Positions 57,001 through 63,200 of a stretch of DNA of 64,000 nucleotides are shown in pieces. The position numbers and the translations under genes are program-made. The notes under the pieces were generated by a model, which was given only the letters and a program-made list of their open reading frames with translations, had not been told where the DNA came from and did not search any database. The stretch comes from Amoebophrya sp. A120 (taxonomy: Eukaryota > Sar > Dinophyceae > Syndiniales > Amoebophryaceae). Location: contig CAJINV010000005.1 in the NCBI GenBank assembly GCA_905178155.1, positions 6,125,207 to 6,189,206 on the forward strand, read 5' to 3'. Numbering within the stretch: the stretch's first letter is position 1; every line of letters begins with the position of its first letter.

Positions 57001-58502
57001 TTCGTTTGGGCTTTCCTACGATCTCTGCGTGGGGGAGCAGCTAGTGAGGACGCGGGATGATCTCCTAGCAGCCACGCTGTGCTCGCTAGACATAGCCGGC
57101 CAACTACCTCGCCCTTTCTAACCAATGGGAGCGAGGCCAGACAGTTGCACCCCGCGCAAAACAGAGAAGTAGAGCGTCCTTTTTGGGAGGGTAGAAGAGA
57201 GGGCGGCAAGACTGAGAAGTAGAAAGGAGTAAAAGGCAAAGGAAAGAGCAGCAACAGCAGCAGCAAATCTGTTGCTTTGTTAAGGAAAACCATCACGCCC
57301 GCAATGCATTAGATGGAAAGTAGAGCACGACGCCCCTGCTCACTTCGCGAGAGCGAAGCAGTCTGTCTCCCTTCTGGCTCCGTGACGCCGCGCGGCGGTG
57401 TGTGAGAGTCGTAGTGGTGGCGCGAGGTCTCATGCATAAAGCTAGGACATGCGTTTCTTTATCTCGCGATTCGTTTCAAAATATTAATATATATAGTACC
57501 GCCGCGCCAAAAATAAACAAGCAACGTGGTATCATCTGAAAAAGAAACAATGTATCTGCATTTAGTACCTGCTAGGGCCCGCGCCCGTCATCCATGACAC
57601 ATGCGCGGTCTGCCAGTCGTGCCGTCGCGAGGATGAGGAAGCGAGTGAGCCGAGAATGATCCGGAGCTTGTGATAGAAGTTGACCCGGGCTGGCCACCGA
57701 GGATCGCCGAAAACAACTTCTATGCAAGATATACTATGAAAACCTTGCCCCCCCTCCGTCTAAATGTGGTCTGATGCGCAGACATACAAAGCATGCAAAT
57801 CAAGTCCCGCCTGAAATAGAAGCGCGGCAGCGAACACGCACTGCCCACAGATGAATTGACGAGAAAGCGATGGGCCAAAGCGATGCTTGCAGGAGGGCAT
57901 CAACATATCCAATGCATACGACAGAGAACACAATGACCGACCACATTCATTCGACGACGGATGGGGATGCAGACTCAACGTATAACTATAATTCTGATTC
58001 AAGTATCTTGATTCTACTCACTATTCTGATTCCACTAGTCTGATTCTACATCTAGTCTGATTCCATTAGTCTGATTCCATCTGTTTAGTCTGATTCCCTC
58101 TCTTACCGAAAAAAAAAGTGTGTCATGCGTGGCTTGTAAGGGAAAACACACACGAACAGAGGACTTCATGGGTGTCTGGCATGACATGTGTAACTCTGTT
58201 GCATGTTCTGCATTACAGAGTTACACTTACGCAGTTTTTTCCAGGCATAGCCCGGGGCACTTGTTGGTGCTGTGGTCCGGGGTGCCGAGGATGAAGTTAG
58301 GATCGGAATTCGTACTGGTGTCCGACGTGCAAAAACAGGTCGGCACGCAGGTTGACTTCTCTACCTCGGCCCCGGACGAAGGACACGCGAGGTCGACGAG
58401 CTGGGAGAGCTTTGAGGTGGGGAAATTGACCGTGTAGTCCGCTGGGTATTTCGTCGAATGGTAGTTAGTCGCACACTGGAAGCTTGAATGCGCGAAGGAG
58501 GG
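25973..58502 (-). CDS. Gene C: giant repeat-rich cysteine-rich transmembrane protein (5' incomplete)
   Basis: Discontinuous CDS; exons lie between the 55 introners listed from 26240 to 58249. The stop TGA is 25973-25975. The 5' exon seen starts at 58502 next to a truncated introner, so the N-terminus is missing. About 15.03 kb of coding sequence (roughly 5,000 aa) is visible. From 58.5 to 35 kb it carries about four long super-repeats: a cap (YGYxL...W.DIL.SE...RC.....V.L.GC.EKC), a segment with DFxTCCAQxCxALxC and QCxDxxCxxxxDxDTCC, an ALTxxELYP segment, YHS...LKC...CxPTCFC, CPGPxxQYCxxC...YKLR, RCWAxCSxxTC, and YCxEQRxxNCxDSCCxxGCRPP. Then come unique exons, a Ser/Thr-rich acidic region, a transmembrane segment (FLCVQFLVFFASVLYVL), a Lys/Asp-rich tail, GGGSSAFG repeats and an acidic C-terminus (SDDEDMLGGVDD). 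A large extracellular ectodomain with a cytosolic tail is the likely topology. One junction (41736-43843) leaves the frame out by two bases. No known family recognised. Confidence 0.78.
26240..26540. mobile_element. Introner, family E, with internal duplication
   Basis: 301 bp; exact TTCGA repeats. Contains a 20-bp direct repeat (26361-26380, 26433-26452) around a short tract that includes GGCTAAGGGCTGGGCGTCCC. Join GGGGS(K)MGGGSSA. Confidence 0.88.
26541..27113 (-). other. Gene C tail exon: Lys-rich stretch and GGGSSAFG repeats
   Basis: Encodes KKKKKDDKKKPGTAAAAKAG twice in variant form, then a series of GGSSAFGSKV and GGGSSAFGGG units that continues past the next introner. It is low-complexity, hydrophilic and probably cytosolic, since it follows the transmembrane exon. 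Confidence 0.75.
27114..27288. mobile_element. Introner, family M
   Basis: 175 bp; exact TCTCC repeats. Join DDDDDGE|KKKKKDD, the switch from an Asp-rich to a Lys-rich tract. Confidence 0.87.
27388..27616. mobile_element. Introner, family A, longer diverged copy
   Basis: 229 bp; flanks GGAAT/CGAAC (two mismatches). Ends TATGCATTGCAAAAG and CTTTTGCAGACATCAGGATA. Join SSDSSSS|SDGDDDK. Confidence 0.75.
27844..27992. mobile_element. Introner, family A
   Basis: 149 bp; exact CAAGA repeats. It interrupts the transmembrane segment: LCVQFL|VFFASVL. Confidence 0.9.
28078..28301. mobile_element. Introner, family B
   Basis: 224 bp; flanks CACAA/CACAC (one mismatch). Join NNATWC|AAWDSFD. Confidence 0.84.
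28868..29018. mobile_element. Introner, family A
   Basis: 151 bp; exact TCTGT repeats. Join KIDALVQ|KYLAKHL. Confidence 0.9.
29107..29342. mobile_element. Introner, family G
   Basis: 236 bp; exact ACAGT repeats. Join NSTIKTT(V)DEKTEV. Confidence 0.9.
30387..30548. mobile_element. Introner, family A
   Basis: 162 bp; exact GCGTC repeats. Join VAQRWT|QLTDSDI. Confidence 0.9.
30813..30973. mobile_element. Introner, family A
   Basis: 161 bp; exact TGCCT repeats. Join YRRDEA|IAVPIVM. Confidence 0.9.
31530..31812. mobile_element. Introner, family C
   Basis: 283 bp; flanks CACTC/CATTC (one mismatch). Join VWTGSN|ALGDPEE. Confidence 0.85.
31911..32121. mobile_element. Introner, family J
   Basis: 211 bp; exact TCTCT repeats. 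Join LCNLEE|ITAVRDE. Confidence 0.9.
32171..32449. mobile_element. Introner, family C
   Basis: 279 bp; exact ATCTC repeats; 49 nt of exon separate it from the family J copy at 31911-32121. Join FEEAVE|ICHNLGN. Confidence 0.9.
32537..32686. mobile_element. Introner, family A
   Basis: 150 bp; exact AAGTG repeats. Join DPVVSTT|SVNVDCV. Confidence 0.9.
32957..33256. mobile_element. Introner, family F
   Basis: 300 bp; flanks AAGAA/CAGAA (one mismatch). Join IYEERIL|PYSHSAF. Confidence 0.85.
33257..34368 (-). other. Gene C longest uninterrupted exon
   Basis: About 1.1 kb of open frame with no introner, unlike the rest of the gene. It contains Cys pairs (KECCDYPTC, KQCCERRGVC, KTCCIEY), one per roughly 100-150 residues, and a region without Cys (VTLHLFSDFEQTRDEILNKT). 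It is not a copy of the super-repeat. Function unknown. Confidence 0.65.
34369..34584. mobile_element. Introner, family E
   Basis: 216 bp; exact CAGAA repeats. Join KCGGVFL|YDGKKET. Confidence 0.88.
34644..34793. mobile_element. Introner, family A
   Basis: 150 bp; exact GCAGC repeats. Join LPAENCC|YQGDFSY. Confidence 0.9.
34924..35073. mobile_element. Introner, family A
   Basis: 150 bp; flanks AGTCT/AATCT (one mismatch). Join LDTHKD|SCSSKGY. Confidence 0.85.
35690..35843. mobile_element. Introner, family A
   Basis: 154 bp; flanks TCACA/TCGCA (one mismatch). Join RFCWAHCD|ADDFVAE. Confidence 0.85.
36251..36465. mobile_element. Introner, family J
   Basis: 215 bp; exact GTGTA repeats. Join SVSGTYT|PGDPATF. 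Confidence 0.9.
36619..36890. mobile_element. Introner, family B
   Basis: 272 bp; exact ACGTG repeats. Join TLKPAVT|YCTRHLY. Confidence 0.9.
37303..37564. mobile_element. Introner, family B
   Basis: 262 bp; flanks ACCGC/CCCGC (one mismatch). Join SAHKFAG|ASLQFQA. A GT-AG split is also possible here and would add one codon. Confidence 0.85.
37957..38111. mobile_element. Introner, family A
   Basis: 155 bp; flanks CTCCT/CTGCA (two mismatches). Exact excision gives ICWATCS|YINCHW, matching CWSKCSYISCHY at 44.2 kb; other cuts do not. Confidence 0.83.
38451..38729. mobile_element. Introner, family C
   Basis: 279 bp; flanks TACAT/TGCAT (one mismatch). Join VNLFQC|NAADYHG. Confidence 0.85.
39186..39408. 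mobile_element. Introner, family D
   Basis: 223 bp; exact CGCAT repeats. Join YCSSDNA|KTMCETA. Confidence 0.9.
39649..39870. mobile_element. Introner, family J
   Basis: 222 bp; flanks CAGTT/CAGTC (one mismatch). Join LAPGVAD|WQQILLS. Confidence 0.85.
39922..40261. mobile_element. Introner, family H
   Basis: 340 bp; flanks GCGTG/CCGTG (one mismatch). Join CRPPDT|AAQIYGY. Confidence 0.85.
40564..40875. mobile_element. Introner, family H
   Basis: 312 bp; flanks GCATT/GCATC (one mismatch). Join DMNVVGM|PVKYKLR. Confidence 0.85.
40934..41088. mobile_element. Introner, family A
   Basis: 155 bp; flanks CCGGA/CCGGG (one mismatch). Join GEYCPG|PTKQFCH completes a CPGP..QxC motif. Confidence 0.86.
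41380..41639. mobile_element. Introner, family B
   Basis: 260 bp; exact AGTGG repeats. Join FVCADH|YHSQSPE completes the conserved CAxxYHS motif. Confidence 0.9.
41736..43843. mobile_element. Large unclassified intron-like insertion
   Basis: 2,108 bp between exact CCTCC repeats (41731-41735, 43844-43848); the right end is ATCATA, the left end CATAG. The termini match none of families A-M. The interior is A/T-rich with a CAT microsatellite and no recognised gene. Exact excision leaves gene C two bases out of frame with the next conserved segment (ADWHTESGFVCADH). A T6 run at 41698-41703 is a possible indel site; an unseen exon inside the insertion is another explanation. Confidence 0.5.
41966..42000. 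repeat. CAT trinucleotide microsatellite
   Basis: About eleven uninterrupted CAT/ATC units inside the large insertion. The poly-His reading frame it creates is not treated as coding. Confidence 0.9.
44565..44816. mobile_element. Introner, family B
   Basis: 252 bp; flanks GACAA/CACGA (two mismatches). Join SLNTYFV|PDWNKAL agrees with TYTVPDWNAAL in the sister repeat at 38.9 kb. Confidence 0.82.
45064..45222. mobile_element. Introner, family A, flanks eroded
   Basis: 159 bp; flanks AAATG/ACACC share little. Removal of element plus five bases still restores frame: LASDAV|CAGEKCS, parallel to LNDNLYCEENRC at 39.1 kb. Confidence 0.7.
45330..45488. mobile_element. Introner, family K
   Basis: 159 bp; exact GGCAA repeats. 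Join LVELTGC|HEKCSSD. Confidence 0.87.
46062..46278. mobile_element. Introner, family E
   Basis: 217 bp; exact CGACT repeats. Join CTNDKS|DATLFTL. Confidence 0.9.
46517..46790. mobile_element. Introner, family B
   Basis: 274 bp; exact AAGCT repeats. Join DWEAAL|TMRGLYP completes the ALT..LYP motif. Confidence 0.9.
47071..47279. mobile_element. Introner, family D
   Basis: 209 bp; exact TCCCC repeats. Join IAPFYG(D)GARYDNH. Confidence 0.9.
47468..47787. mobile_element. Introner, family H
   Basis: 320 bp; exact ACCTG repeats. Join PTTTVQ(V)WSSQGAA. Confidence 0.9.
47788..48561 (-). other. Gene C exon with three FGDRF-type repeats
   Basis: Encodes a Cys-poor domain with three related segments: FGDRFVEFGDWRLGEISS, FGDRFLQFGRWRFGLSTN and FGPKFIQIGTGASKWRLIDV, each followed by an aliphatic stretch. 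Spacing is about 80-110 residues, suggesting a repeated beta-rich fold. It is inserted once in the CWAxCS/LYP series, and I do not recognise the family. Confidence 0.65.
48562..48711. mobile_element. Introner, family A
   Basis: 150 bp; exact ACAGC repeats. Join IADNEL|YALREVS. Confidence 0.9.
48845..49116. mobile_element. Introner, family B
   Basis: 272 bp; exact TCAAC repeats. Join CAFGTV(D)PDDQNCP. Confidence 0.9.
49306..49469. mobile_element. Introner, family J, diverged, variant terminus
   Basis: 164 bp; exact GCACC repeats. Ends TGTCACAGGAAAAAGTGTT and AACACTTTTATTTCCTGTGA. Join VGDGWV|QSTDLTG. Confidence 0.83.
49594..49881. mobile_element. Introner, family C
   Basis: 288 bp; exact GTGCA repeats. 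Join CCVRAC|TKPAVMH. Confidence 0.9.
49948..50096. mobile_element. Introner, family A
   Basis: 149 bp; exact ACTGA repeats. Join SNHAST|QCADYQC. Confidence 0.9.
50167..50425. mobile_element. Introner, family B
   Basis: 259 bp; exact TGCGC repeats. It splits the DFKTCCAQRC motif: DFKTCCA|QRCTALT. Confidence 0.9.
50544..50781. mobile_element. Introner, family B, internal deletion near left end
   Basis: 238 bp; exact GTAGT repeats. The usual TCTGGGTCTGGAA stretch after the left terminus is missing, so the inverted repeats pair only over about 15 bp. Join TAGQDY|EVKTNAA. Confidence 0.87.
50827..51492. mobile_element. Introner, family H, with nested insertion
   Basis: 666 bp; exact GGCGA repeats. 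A 19-bp direct repeat (50858-50876, 51202-51220) brackets about 325 bp of foreign DNA. Join REKCDS|PNGRYLC. Confidence 0.87.
50877..51201. other. Insert inside the family H introner
   Basis: A/T-rich sequence starting near GGCTAAGGGCTGGGCGTCCC, a tract also present in the family E introner at 26.39 kb. No ORF or known element recognised. Confidence 0.6.
51981..52132. mobile_element. Introner, family A, variant right end
   Basis: 152 bp; exact TTGTG repeats; right end TTCGTA rather than TTCATA. Join CNDKH|KLKPLDS. Confidence 0.87.
52169..52385. mobile_element. Introner, family E
   Basis: 217 bp; exact GTTTC repeats; 36 nt of exon separate it from the family A copy at 51981-52132. Join HESQRK|QYCTSCN. 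Confidence 0.9.
52470..52735. mobile_element. Introner, family B
   Basis: 266 bp; exact CGGCG repeats. Join ELQIGTP|VRSDELI. Confidence 0.9.
53094..53307. mobile_element. Introner, family J
   Basis: 214 bp; exact GGATC repeats. Join LNEAQI|QCTDWEC. Confidence 0.9.
53355..53567. mobile_element. Introner, family D
   Basis: 213 bp; exact CAACG repeats; 47 nt of exon separate it from the family J copy at 53094-53307. Join LTCDNV|APAVYHK. Confidence 0.9.
53709..53953. mobile_element. Introner, family G
   Basis: 245 bp; exact GTTGT repeats. Join DPIFHN|YEVITNT. Confidence 0.9.
54010..54601. mobile_element. Introner, family B, with nested insertion
   Basis: 592 bp; exact CAAGG repeats. CTACACG occurs at 54117-54123 and 54444-54450 around about 320 bp of foreign DNA. 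Join ESSPTL|SFDTVTG. Confidence 0.88.
54124..54443. other. Insert inside the family B introner
   Basis: Starts with a GT dinucleotide run (to about 54138), then two tandem copies, period 35 bp, of GGCGTTAGAACAGATCTAGC plus CTCTGCCAATACC (54162-54229). The flanking 7-bp repeat CTACACG could be a target duplication. No ORF recognised. Confidence 0.6.
54800..54957. mobile_element. Introner, family A, variant right end
   Basis: 158 bp; exact GAGCT repeats; right end TTCGTA. Join FNSGVS|SSYPNPG. Confidence 0.88.
55065..55207. mobile_element. Introner, family A
   Basis: 143 bp; exact CGGCA repeats. Join CCIPGCR|PPEPNTN. Confidence 0.9.
55579..58107. mobile_element. Nested element with inverted GGAATCAGACTAGT arrays
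   Basis: About 2.5 kb. The left end (55589-55688) holds tandem GGAATCAGACTAGT-like units and the right end (57991-58100) the same units inverted, like long terminal inverted repeats. GAAAAAAAA at 55570-55578 and 58108-58116 could be a target duplication. The interior has a tandem 388-bp repeat but no recognised transposase or RT. Confidence 0.6.
56337..57110. repeat. Tandem duplication, period about 388 bp
   Basis: Units start at CGACATCACAACGA (56337) and CGACATCACAACGA (56725) and share long stretches, for example GTTTAAGTTCGAGAAATTG and CGCGTCTTTTC. A plus-strand ORF of 154 codons crosses it without a recognisable motif. Confidence 0.75.
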
Positions 58503-58540
58503 TATGGACAGGGGCAGAATTGATGTCGCTGAGTTCTTGT
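58503..58540. mobile_element. Introner, family F-like, left end only
   Basis: TATGGACAGGGGCAGAATTG and the following bases resemble the family F left end; the left flank is GAGGG. No matching right end is found before 64000, so the element is broken or continues beyond the retrotransposon. It marks the 5' edge of the visible gene C coding sequence. Confidence 0.4.
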
Positions 58541-60296
58541 TCAGACTCAGAGTCGAAGGTTCTCTGAGTTCAATCGTTCAACGTGTAGTTGTTTATGCAA
58601 AAAAGGAAAGCCTTAGCCTGCTCTTGCTCGTGAGGACCGTAGTGTTGGTTTCTTCGTTTGTCTCACACCCATGATCCTCACGCACTACCACTAGTCAGGT
58701 AAAAAATGCCGGGGCGGGTAGCTTTTGCCATGCATCAAATTCTTGTGAGTTGTCCAGCCACTGACAATTCTGCGTGCGCGGGATACGAACTGCCGTTTGA
58801 CCTGGGGAGATGGATGATAATCTTCTCAAGGAGGAGGAGGATCCTTCACGCCTGTTTTTAGCTATACATAGTGCTATCAAGTGGAACATGATGTCGCAGA
58901 CCACCCGGAGGAAACGAGCAGGGAGGCACCGCTCTCAGGAGAAACACCTACTCGGCCAGCATTCACTCCTGTTCCTTGTACCAGACGCGCCATGATGCAA
59001 CTACCACTCTTCGAGTTGCGGGCACTGAGGTACACTGTTGCAGCTTCTTCTCTTCGAGCCGCGGCCGGGTGCGCTCCGTCTGCTCACAAGCTTACCCTCT
59101 GTGGTGCGGCTGTCTACTCTGGGACGGTCCGGGGCTTGGGCGAGTTTAGGGTCATATCGGGCACCATATATGTTAGGTGCTTGTCCCTTAACTCTGTAGA
59201 CTTTGCGCTGCCTCCGCCCTGGAGCAGCTTGCGGCAGAGCTCACCTCCCGTTTTTGTCTCGATCAGGTTCTTCAAGGTGGTAACATATTTGCCACGCTAC
59301 CACCTTCTCTCGGGTGGTTCTGGCCGGACCTTCGTCTGGTTCTACAAAGTCCGCGTCTACGAGTGCAAGACGCGAACTTTAGCTGCGCCTTCAAAAATCT
59401 GAGATTCTTCCACTGAGCGGCTGCACTGGTTCGCGGGGAGTTCTAATATGTATGGATTTGCACCTTGAATCGAGAAAAGATAGGGATACATCAGGAATCT
59501 CTATCTGAGAAAATCAATATCAGGATCTATCGACATCTCAGCAGCTTGGGGTCCAGATAAATATCTTTCCTCGTCTCGTTAGCCTTTCGCTTCGGTTGGT
59601 TTTCTTGACCTGGACGCGGGCGTGACCTGTTGTGATCGTTCTTGCGCCCTAGGCGCCCGCAGATGGGGATGTATAGCCAAGGGTCCGGCTGCGCGTGCGG
59701 GGAAAAGATGAGAAGACGTCACCAGTAAAGAACACTCCCCGTGCCCTCTCTCTCTAGTTGTTCTAGTTGCTTTCGTGAGTTTCCTTCTGTCTCGGTGTTG
59801 CTGTTCCGCCTGCCACAAGAGGTATTTTCAGGCACTTTATCATGTTAGCTTTTTCCGTGTCGGCAACTTCGCCCCTGAGGGAGTGACGTTTTTTATTTGT
59901 AGTGAGGATGAGACCGCTAGACTAAAATATTTTCATTTTAACATCGCTGCACTTGCTCCTTTTCCACCTACTTCTCCTCCAGCTCGGCCGCCGTCCGTCG
60001 GTTTTCGCATGTTAGTGTTGAGCTGGTGCTTGCATGCGCTGCGCCTCGGGAAAGGTTCCGGTCCGCCCGCCCTAACACCCCTCGCCCTTGGATGCTTTGC
60101 CCGCTCGCTTTCGCCCTTCACCTCCACACTAGACTTCCAGCGCGGTAGAACAGCCTTCTGGATTTCGGTGGTTTTGGGTGCAGGATTCGGCGTCGTGCCC
60201 TCTCTGTGCGAAAACTCCTCTTCTAGTCACGGTCTGTAGCCAGTTTGAGGCCTTTCATCACCTCAGCACCCGTTTTCCCTCCTACCATCGGTCTTT
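58541..60296. other. Region between gene C and the retrotransposon ORF
   Basis: No introner pair and no recognised gene. It probably includes the 3' untranslated part of the retrotransposon, whose ORF ends at 60297 on the minus strand; no clear poly-A tail or target duplication could be placed. ORFs at 58881-59402 and 59775-60239 (plus) have no familiar motif. Confidence 0.45.
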
Positions 60297-63200
60297 CTAC
60301 ACTTCTCGCACCCAGGGCGCGAGCTTCTCGATTAGCGCGGCGCTCACCGCTGATCGGAGTTTTTCCGGTTCGTATGGTGTTGCTTCTTGTTTTTCGGTCA
60401 CCGGGTGGCACTGTATGGCGGATCGCACACCACTTGGTAGCACGCCCGGGTAGATGTCACCTACCTCTTTGTAGAAATTGAGAAATTGCGGCACACTGCT
60501 GGGCTTTTTGATCAGATAAATTCGATAGCTTAGCTGTTTGATTCTCGGCTGACTGAGGTACTTAGTGCGGATCTGTGGGATTTCCGCTGCTTGGCAGTCG
60601 AATAGCAGATGGTCAGTGGTCGGAGCTGTCCTTCTCTTGCAGAGGGGACACACCATCACCACCCCACCCTCAGCTTCTTTGTCATGCAAGATCTTGCCCA
60701 TGCCTAAACGCCCTTTATGTGTTGTTCCCACCCATAGCGGGAAGATTATACTATTGACGAAATTCGGCCACCCTTCGTTACTCTGGTAGGGTCCGATTTG
60801 TCTTGCTCTCTCTAGTAAGTAGGGGTGTGCAGAGGATCCTGCGTCATACTTGTTCAAGATTTTCTCTTCTAGTAGCCTGCGAAGCAAATTTGTAGTCAGC
60901 ACCTTCCTATACAACTCTCTACCCACCTCTTCCCCCCGCTGGTGATCAAGCCCCTGCGTCGCCATCTCGTCCGCCCAGTCGTTGTAGTAGTTGCCCAAGT
61001 GCGATCCTGTCCATGCAAATTCGAATGAGCATCCTGGACCGGATGCCGCTTCTAGTTTCTCTAGTTCTAGCACCACCATTATTATCATGGGGTTGCTACG
61101 GTCTCTGTATGCTTTCAGGGCCATTAGCAGCCCATTGCTATCTATGTAGAACTTATGCTTCTTGATTCTTCGAAGGGTGGTAGGATCGACCTTTTTGATC
61201 AACTCGCGAATGTGATGGATAAGACCAAAGCACTCGCCATCAAAAGAGTCAGGATCCGCTTCTGGGATCTCTGACACAATGCCACAACAGCTCACCACCA
61301 GGGGAGCGGGGGACTCCTCCTGGAACTTGCATCCCGACCAGGAGGCACCGCCCCCGCTGCCCGTGTCTCCTTTTGCCCCTCCGTCTGTGCACGATACCAT
61401 TATTGTTGGATCTGCGATGGCCCGCTGGATCTCGGCCTCTGTGATCTGGGAGATCAGCAGCCTGCACTTGTCCTTCAGCTTGTGGTCGTCTCCGCATGCT
61501 GCTGGGTCCGGGGCCCCGAAATCCGCCGCCACCGTGCTCATGTCGCGCACACTAATCTTGTCCACACCGCGCCAATACTTCCTACCGATGCTGAGCACTA
61601 CTGCTGCCTCCGCTAGTTCCTTAAAGTCGTCGCTCAATGCAATACGGTTCATCCTGTCAGACCAGGCCTCTGTGCACGGGGCCCACAACGGGTTGACAAA
61701 CTGCGCGGCTCCGACTGCTTCTTCCGGATCTCCTTGTGCGTGGATGTTCGCTGACGAGGGAAACTCGTCGGCCTCAACATCTTCATCAACTTCTGCTGTA
61801 TCCGGGATGCCGGCGGCGCGTGGAGGAGAGGGAGGACGCGCGACACTACTGCTACTGCTACTATTGCTGCCTACTGCTGCTGAGGTTGCGTCTACCGGGG
61901 GCGCCGGAGGATGAGGACGGAGCGCCGGCGCCCTGACACTATCTGACTCATTACTGCCGGATCTATCTGCAGCTGGTGGTGCGGAGGGGTGGTGGGAGCT
62001 GCTACTGCTGCTTGACATACCGGCCTGCGGCAGGGAGGACAGGAGAAAGGAACTACTACTGCTACTGCTGCTTACTTGTGGCGCGGGAGGACATTTACTA
62101 CTGCTACTGCTGCTGGGGGCGCTTTCGCCGACTGCGATGTCATACCGCGGCGGGGTGGGGAGAAATACAGCGCTACTACTGTTACTGCTGCTACTGCTGC
62201 ACAGCGGCGCCGGCGTGGGAGGAAGAGGGCCGGCGGCTGCGACAAGCCCGACGGCCGGCCGGAAGCTCGGGATGTTGTCACTGCTGAGGTGGAGGCTCCA
62301 TAGCTGCTGCGCCGCGCCCTTGAAGAACACCATCAACGCGTCCACCAGCATGTAGTCGATGGGGGGGGCGAGGCCGGTAGTGTGGAAAAGGACGGCATTA
62401 CTAGTATTCTTCGGGAGGTCGAGGCGTTGCTTGATTTTACTACTGAAGGCCGCGCTGATTTCTTTCTTGGCCGCGAGCGTGAAGAAGGGAAAAGTCACCA
62501 CCGAGATGGAGGTGACTGCTGGATAGGCGAAGGCGTTCATCAACATTATCAGCTGCTTTACTCCCCACCCCTTCTCCGTCTGTAGGAAATCGAACTCCTT
62601 GCCGACCTTGCGCAGCACCTCCTTCGCGTGAGCCCTGAAATTCATAGTGCCATCATAGATAACCCCGAGGCTCTTGCCTGTGCCTGTTGCTGATGCTGTG
62701 CATGGCTTTGTTGCGTCATACATAATTCTGGAATGTTTCGCTGCATCAAAAAATATCTTTTTCTGCAAACCCTTCTCTTTCATGACGCCGGGCACCTTGT
62801 CTGCCCCGGGGGATTCGTCTACTACAACTGTAATATCATCCGAATACGCACTGAGTACTTTCACAGCCTCTATCTCTAGCACGTCCAAGATCAATGCAAT
62901 TGCATACCCATTCCATACTGACCCTGAGAGTGGCGAGCCTTGCGGCTTGCCCACCCAGAGGCAGTATGCCCGCCCTCCTGGTAACTTTATCTTTCGCATT
63001 TTGAGAAATCCGGCAACCGCAGCAACTTGTTGCTCGGGGCAGAGTCTCAGGCGAAGCTGCCCCAAAGTCTCAACGTGGCACACTATATCGAACCCACTAC
63101 AGCAATCGTTGAGAACTACGGAGCACTTGACATGCCTATAAATTCCATTAATCACAACTGCAGCGCTGAACTCTTTTCCATGCGCTTGCCTGTATGCGTT

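Larger units (their letters stand above)
55484..58249. mobile_element. Introner, family I, enlarged to 2.77 kb by a nested element
   Basis: Left 95 bp and right about 140 bp are family I; flanks GACCG/GCCCG (one mismatch). Excision of the whole unit gives TNKCPG|PAKQYCH, completing a CPGP..QYC motif, so gene C reads through it. Confidence 0.83.
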
